DNA of 38,629 nt from Perkinsus olseni (taxonomy: Eukaryota; Perkinsozoa; Perkinsida; Perkinsidae): NCBI GenBank assembly GCA_013115135.1, contig JABANP010000498.1:1-38629 (forward strand), read 5' to 3'. The position numbers were made by a program, and so were the translations under genes. Each line of letters opens with the position of its first letter. Within the stretch, counting starts at the first letter, position 1. Below the pieces are notes generated by a model. It did no database searches. It was not told the DNA's origin and saw only the letters and a program-made list of their open reading frames with translations. Positions 33,345-38,629 of this stretch are shown piece by piece.

Positions 33345-34648
33345 TCGGATTTGGATCGGCCAGCCGCCACCAAGGGGTTGGTGGGCTCTGTAATGTTATT
33401 GTGATGATGATCTGTCGATGATGACGGGGGAGATGCTAACTGCTCCCAAAATGATGATAATTCTCTTTTTCGTTTTATCTTAGCCTGTGGCGTTGGTGTT
33501 AATTTGTCTATTGTGGTCTCTGGTTGGGTGAATATATACCCGAGGTACCTACAAGAATCACATCAAGCGTTGACGATATCACCACCTCTACCAATATTAG
33601 GGGGCGCCAATAAACCAAGAGTATTACAAAGTCATGATCCCCAGCATGATTATACCAATGGACACCGGTATCTCGATGGCAACACTTCTCGGTAGTGGAA
33701 AGATACGATGGAGTAATGAGGAGGAAGATGATGATGATGTACCTGGGTGGGATGGTCGTGGGTTCGATCCCGGCATATGTCATTATTGCTACCTATATCC
33801 TCTATACCGCCAGTTTTGCCATCATAAAATGGCGTTATAACAACCCACACAATATAATAGACTAGACGAATATACTAACACTAATGATAACACCGATAAT
33901 ACCTCTGTTACGGGCTGATGATGGCGGGTGGGACCATGATGATGAGGATAACATGCTAAGAAGCAGCAGCAGTAGTGATGATAGGTAACTCAAGAGGATG
34001 GAGTATGATAATAGTGATGTTATTATTATTAGTAATACAACAACTAGGTGGCAGTAGTAGTGGCGGTAGGATGTAAATACAGCAGAGAGGCTAACAACAA
34101 GTACCACTAATACCAATACTAATGCTTGCTGCTGCTGCTGTTACTACTACTACCATCTCTCTTATACTAGTATAAGTATGGTCAATGATATTACTATCAA
34201 GTAGTATTATTATGACGATTATACATCATCAGGACTACCGAGTTAGTCAGACGATCGTCACAGGAAAATTAGAGGACCACCATCATTATCATCGGCAGTA
34301 GGAGAAAGAGCACGACCACCACCACCACCACCACCATCAGTGCGGCGGCTGCCGTTGCTAGCGGAAAACACAAATACTACTATTGTTATTACTACTGCTG
34401 CCAATGACGATGGTAGTAGTATTAGTAGGGCAGTAGCGATGACAGGCTACTCAGCGGTGCCCTCATCATCCTTCTTATTATCATCATCAGTACCGGGAGG
34501 AGGGGGAGGTGATGATGATGACGCAACAGGAACATAGTACCTGGCAGCAGCAGCAGCATCAGGCAGCAGTACTACTCTTACTAGCACGATGAGGATCTAA
34601 TATGAAGCCCTAGCTACTGAGGACGACAACGGCCATGGTGATGGTGTA
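33345..34648. other. Long spacer, no gene supported
   Basis: About 1.3 kb. Contains a tRNA B-box-like site at 33741-33780 and, from about 34100, dense trinucleotide repeats with a short plus-strand open stretch (34340-34537) of Ser/Gly/Asp that has no counterpart to any family. I see no supported coding region. Part must be the 3' UTR of the gene at 34649. Confidence 0.5.
33741..33780 (+). other. tRNA B-box-like (SINE-like) fragment
   Basis: Contains GTCGTGGGTTCGATCCCGG, a near-perfect T-arm with B-box GGTTCGATCC. No A-box lies at the right distance upstream. The sequence GTCGTGGGTTC is also present in the tRNA-like relic at 3050-3060, so the two may come from one SINE family. Confidence 0.5.
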
Positions 34649-37600
34649 TTACCCTTGTTGCTGATGATGCATCATCATCATCATCATACTGCTGCTGCTG
34701 CTGCCGGGTATTGATGTTGATGATGATGGTGGCATGACAGCATATGGTGAGTACTGGGAGCCTGGCCCTCCTCCTCCTGCTGCTGGTGGGGTTGCTGATG
34801 GTGATACACCTCCACCACCCGTGTATGATATCATACTACCGGTAGTGGGAGGAGGTACCCCTACTACTGGCCCACCATACATACCATTAGATAAGTAAGG
34901 GGATGACCTCATATCAGGCGATGATGATGGGTAATAATGTGCCGCCATCGCCGCCGAGGATGATGATGATGATGCTAGTACCACTCCATCCGCTACTCCT
35001 GTTGCATAATAACCCCCACCACTACTACCATCATAGAAGCCCTGTTGTTGTTGAGCATTGGAGGATGTGTAATCAGCATACTGACTCCCGCCGGCGCCGG
35101 CGGGATGAGGGGAGGTGTGGCGTATGATGACGATGGTACAGCGGCTGCAGGATGGGGAGGGTATCTGAATAGGATGATGATGGTGGCGAGTGTAAGATGA
35201 CGAGTAGGAACACTGACCCTGTTGTGGCAGCAGCATAGAGTGGTGGTGATGATGGTACCATGTAGGGCGGTGGATGCTGCATCATGGTCATCATACCAGT
35301 ATTGTCATAATAATACTGCTGTTGTTGTTGTTGTTGCTGACTATTAGTAGTAGGAGGGGGGTTGGTATACATAAGCATACCCGATGGGGAGGGGGGTTGG
35401 ATATTACTACTACCACCTCGATGGTAAGGCTGGTTGTAATAGGAACCACCAAAGTACGCTCCCTGCTGCTGTTGTTGTTGTGTATAATAACCCCCACCAC
35501 CCTGTTGCGTAGTGGAAGAGTCACCACCACCGCCGATGTCCTCATAGGTTGATGATGAAGAAGAAGACGGTGGTCCATGTTGTTGTTGTGGTGATGGTAG
35601 AGCAGAAGTAGGTGATGATGACGGGTTGGGGGAGGTATGAGGACCACTCTGCTGCTGCGGCTGTCGGCGGTGGCCGTGGTCCTCGTCTATTGGTGGCGTT
35701 GAGGATGGGCCTTGAAACTCTGCTGGTGGCGGTGGGGGGTAGGCAAACTGCATAGTGGTGCCTCCTCCCACTACCACACCATCACCAGATGGTGAGGGCC
35801 CTTCCCCACCACCTTCACCACCCACTACCATCGATGATGATGATGAGGGAGTTGGATGGTGGTGTTGTTGTTGTTGTTGAGTATCTGGTGTATTGAATCT
35901 ACTGGTAGTAGTGTTATAATAATACCCAGCCGTATGGGCATCCGGGCCGTGGTAGTAAGGGGGGTGGTACGGCTGTGGTGGTGGCTGCTGTTGTGTAGGG
36001 TCAGTGTAGGGGTATGGCCCAACAATATGATGATAGCCACCACCACCGACAGGAGCAGGATCAGTAGTCATACTGGATGATGCCCTTCTTGGGATAAACT
36101 CAGCAGCATAGGCTGATAGTTGGCCACCGACCGATGAGGAGCTCCTACCCCTCATCATCCCATCACCAGTGCGGACGTCTCCGACAGCAGCTGCCTTCGT
36201 GCTGCTCCTGCTGCTGGCCATCTCCTCTTTAGTATCCCCTCCTCCTCCTTTCGAGTGCTCTTGTTGTTTTGCTTCCATACTCGATGGGTTGGATGATGAT
36301 GATGATGATGCTCCTGCCTCGTCTTCTTCTCCCCTTCCTCCACCATCATCCCGTCTATGATGACGGGTTGCGGGAGTGTACGACGGTCGTCTAACGTCAA
36401 CAACAACAGGGATAATGATTATTAATACTAAGATGGCTACTACTACTACCTGTTGCTGTAGTTATCATCCCTCCGCCATTTCCTGCTACTACCACTGGAT
36501 GAGGGTCCAGCAGTGGTTCTATGATGATGATGATGACGCTGTTGGTGTTGTTGATAACGGTCCCCACTCTCGGTAGTGTACTCATCATCCCCTCCATCAC
36601 CATGCTTTGTACTCTTCCCCGCCTTACTACGCTGCCCCTCCTTAGCAGGGGCGGGGGCCGTTGTGGTAGTAGTAGTAGCATCGGCTCTCTGAAGAGTCGT
36701 TATAATAATGATGATGCAGGGGTGGTGTGGTATTACCCTCTCGGAAGCAGTCTCCTTAGCGTACTTTCCAGTACCCCTAACATTGAACGCCCCTCCTCCT
36801 CCTCCGGGTGTCAATGATGATGATGACCTTCCGTAGAGGGATGAGGATGAATGACCTCTACTGGAGGGGGGACCTCCTGCCCCTGCTGCCCCTTTACGAC
36901 GTAGTAGCCGAGTATCCCCTGCTCCAGTGGTAGGCGTGTCATGGTCATCCACCCAACCCCCCGTAGGTCGCCATAGCCTAGCCTCTTTCTCTGTCCTCGT
37001 CATCACCCCTTCTCCTGCTGCATCATCTGCAGTACTACCCTGCCTCTCTACTGCCTGTTGTTGATGTTCCTTAGCCTTCCTGCGCTGATCTAACTCCTTC
37101 AACTTCTCTGCACAACGCCTCCTTCGCTCCTCCTCCTCCCTCTCCTCTTCCTTTATCTTAGCCATCTTCCTCTCACTAGCCTTCAAAGCCATGTCAGCGT
37201 GCATCCGCCGTAGATCTACCCCACCACCACCGGTAGCAGCAGCAGCAGCAGAGTCTGCATAGTAAGACCACATGAAGAAGAGTAGATCCCATCATACTAC
37301 CTTTGTTGCTCTCCCTTTTCCTCCGTGTCCCGTCCAGCTGCTGTTGTTGTTGTTGTTGTTCATCTTTCACCCTCGATGATGATGAAGCCCCTTCCCGGGT
37401 GCTAAGTCCCCATGATCTTCCAGTACTGCTGCCCCGCGCCGTCCCTGCTGGTGTTGGACGGGGTCCATCGCCATCATCCCTTCTACGACTGGTTGGTAGC
37501 AATAGAAGATCATCATCATCGTCGTCATCATCATAGGCAGCATCAGCCCAACTGGGACCTGTCACCATCATCAACATCAACAGCAACCCATCCCCACTAC

Positions 37601-38269
37601 TACTACCAGCTCGTATGTGCTGATGTCCCTTCTTCTTAGTAGTCGCCTCTTTATTAACACCCATAAGGTGGTCATCCTTATTCCCTTCTGGTGATGGGCT
37701 TCTACTACTACTGTTGCCACTCCCTGCTGCCGCTACCCCTCCTGGACCCCCACCAACTACCCCTGTTGTAGTAGCATTACCAGCACTCCTAGTGGTTGTA
37801 GTACCACTACCACTGGTATTATTATTGACAGGAGCACCTGTATGCTCATGATGACAGAGGCGTATTATCACTACAACTACTACCTTGCTTGGTGGTGTTA
37901 TCACCTTCAGTAGCGCTGGTGAGAGTAGGTAGAGTTGTGGTATTAACATATGTTACCTACTAGTATCCGTACTGATAATGAACGTAATCCCCCTCCCCCT
38001 ACTACTTTGGTGGTATCACCATGCCTACTAAGAGTCCCCTCCTTCATCATCAACCCTCCTCCTCCTCCTCCTCCTCCTCCTCTTCCTTTGGCTGTGTGCC
38101 GCTGGCCATCATCATCAGGAGTAGTTGGGGCAGTTGTGGTATTAGTCGGTGATTCGCCCTTCTTGGTGGTTGTCTTTATTAATACTACTTTACCACCCTT
38201 ACTACCACCTTTCTTCTTACTAAACAGTGTCCTTCTCTTGGTACTACTATCAGTAGGTCTGTTAGTCAT
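34649..38269 (-). CDS. Large intrinsically disordered protein with coiled coil and PAM2-like motif
   Basis: Start ATG 38269 (MTNRPTDSSTKRRTLFSKKKGG). Minus-strand exons lie within 38269-37943, 37949-37315, 37268-36446 and 36278-34649. One join is clear: a 46-bp GT-AG intron (37314-37269) links ESNK to DSAAAAATGGGG. Residues of exon 3 give a charged helix (ASERKMAKIKEEEREEEERR, then KLKELDQRRKAKE). Exon 4 starts with QLSAYAAEFIPRR, which has the Leu, Ala, Phe and Pro spacing of a PAM2 motif (L-x3-A-x2-F-x-P), used by ataxin-2 and others to bind the MLLE domain of poly(A)-binding protein. The rest is Gln/Pro/Tyr/Gly/Ser-rich and prion-like. Near 35230-35100 the frame changes, by an intron or an indel. 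No enzyme domain seen; an RNA-granule role is inference. Confidence 0.7.
35087..35104. repeat. 18-bp GC-only perfect palindrome
   Basis: CCCGCCGGCGCCGGCGGG is exactly self-complementary and lies at the frame-change region of the disordered-protein gene. Such a hairpin could cause polymerase or assembly errors at this spot. Confidence 0.95.
38054..38082. repeat. (CCT)n microsatellite, coding for poly-Gly on the minus strand
   Basis: Near-perfect run of nine or so CCT units within the first exon of the disordered protein, giving a Gly run after KGR. Confidence 0.9.
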
Positions 38270-38629
38270 ACTACTACTACTGCTACTAGTCCACTAACGA
38301 CCACTGATACTTCCTCCCCCTCCTGTTACTGCTGTTGTTGTTGTTGTGGTGGTAGATGGTATGGGGATGTGTTTGCTATTGACTTTACTTGGGTGGCGGT
38401 CGGGTGGTGGTGGTGGTGATGCAGATTGGGATAATACTGCGTCGTGTGTAATGATGGTAGGACGAGGTAGTAATTAAGACGATACAACAAGATGATCGTC
38501 CAACTGATATTCAACAACAATAATAATACCACCACCACGACCGTAGCCGCTGCACGATCATGGAAATAACCAACAACAAGATCGCTGAAAATCACGAACG
38601 CGACACGCTTCGCTCCGCTAAAATTGCAC
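38270..38629. other. Upstream flank of the disordered-protein gene
   Basis: About 360 bp to the window edge. A minus-strand open stretch (38595-38326) has one hydrophobic segment and a His run, without a family match. It may be 5' UTR or promoter of the gene starting at 38269, or part of a gene beyond the edge. I see no defined element. Confidence 0.4.

Noticed and set aside
34340..34537. Small plus-strand Ser/Gly/Asp-rich coding region
   Set aside because: Composition is that of the surrounding trinucleotide repeats and there is no family match or splice partner.

Overview
The window reads as nuclear DNA of a flagellated single-celled eukaryote. Genes are split by very short introns (about 26-90 bp, nearly all GT-AG, many starting GTAATA or GTAAG). 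TAA, TAG and TGA all act as stops. The cargo includes an axonemal ruler protein (CCDC40), a SAS6-like protein and a GT13 glycosyltransferase. That mix, short introns, Ty3-type retrotransposons and heavy trinucleotide repeats fit an alveolate; a Perkinsus-like organism is my best guess, but it is an inference without database support.

Bases 1-8306 are a nest of mobile DNA, all coding on the minus strand. A gag gene with three zinc knuckles (8306 to 6289) is interrupted by a second, decayed Ty3/gypsy-like element with short LTRs of about 148 bp (5' LTR 6141-6288, 3' LTR 383-525). Its order is gag, protease, reverse transcriptase, RNase H, integrase. A third insertion, resembling a foldback transposon with inverted arrays of a degenerate ~15-bp unit, splits the RNase H (about 2482-3350). 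Bases 1-382 are a second copy of part of the outer gag.

Bases 8868-15668 (plus) encode the most striking locus: a diphosphoinositol-polyphosphate phosphohydrolase-like Nudix domain followed, in one continuous splice-compatible frame, by a Kcs1-type inositol hexakisphosphate kinase with very long low-complexity inserts. The two enzymes make and remove the same inositol pyrophosphates, and the splice pattern suggests one fused protein.

Downstream, 15933-17594 (plus) is a JmjC/cupin_8 oxygenase. Then come several minus-strand genes: CCDC40 (17756-21682), a GT13 (GnT-I/POMGnT1-like) glycosyltransferase with extra Cys-rich regions (21988-about 24290), a SAS6-like protein (24994-26169) and an MFS sugar transporter (26882-28776). 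After a tRNA-like relic and a poorly resolved acidic protein (29458-30880, plus) come a TylF-type methyltransferase (31151-32011, plus), an Mpv17/PMP22 membrane protein (32460-33344, minus) and a very large disordered protein with a PAM2-like motif (34649-38269, minus).

Exon joins were worked out by hand from splice signals, reading frame and family motifs. Where exon lengths are listed they sum to whole codons, but this was partly a selection criterion and none is confirmed by RNA.
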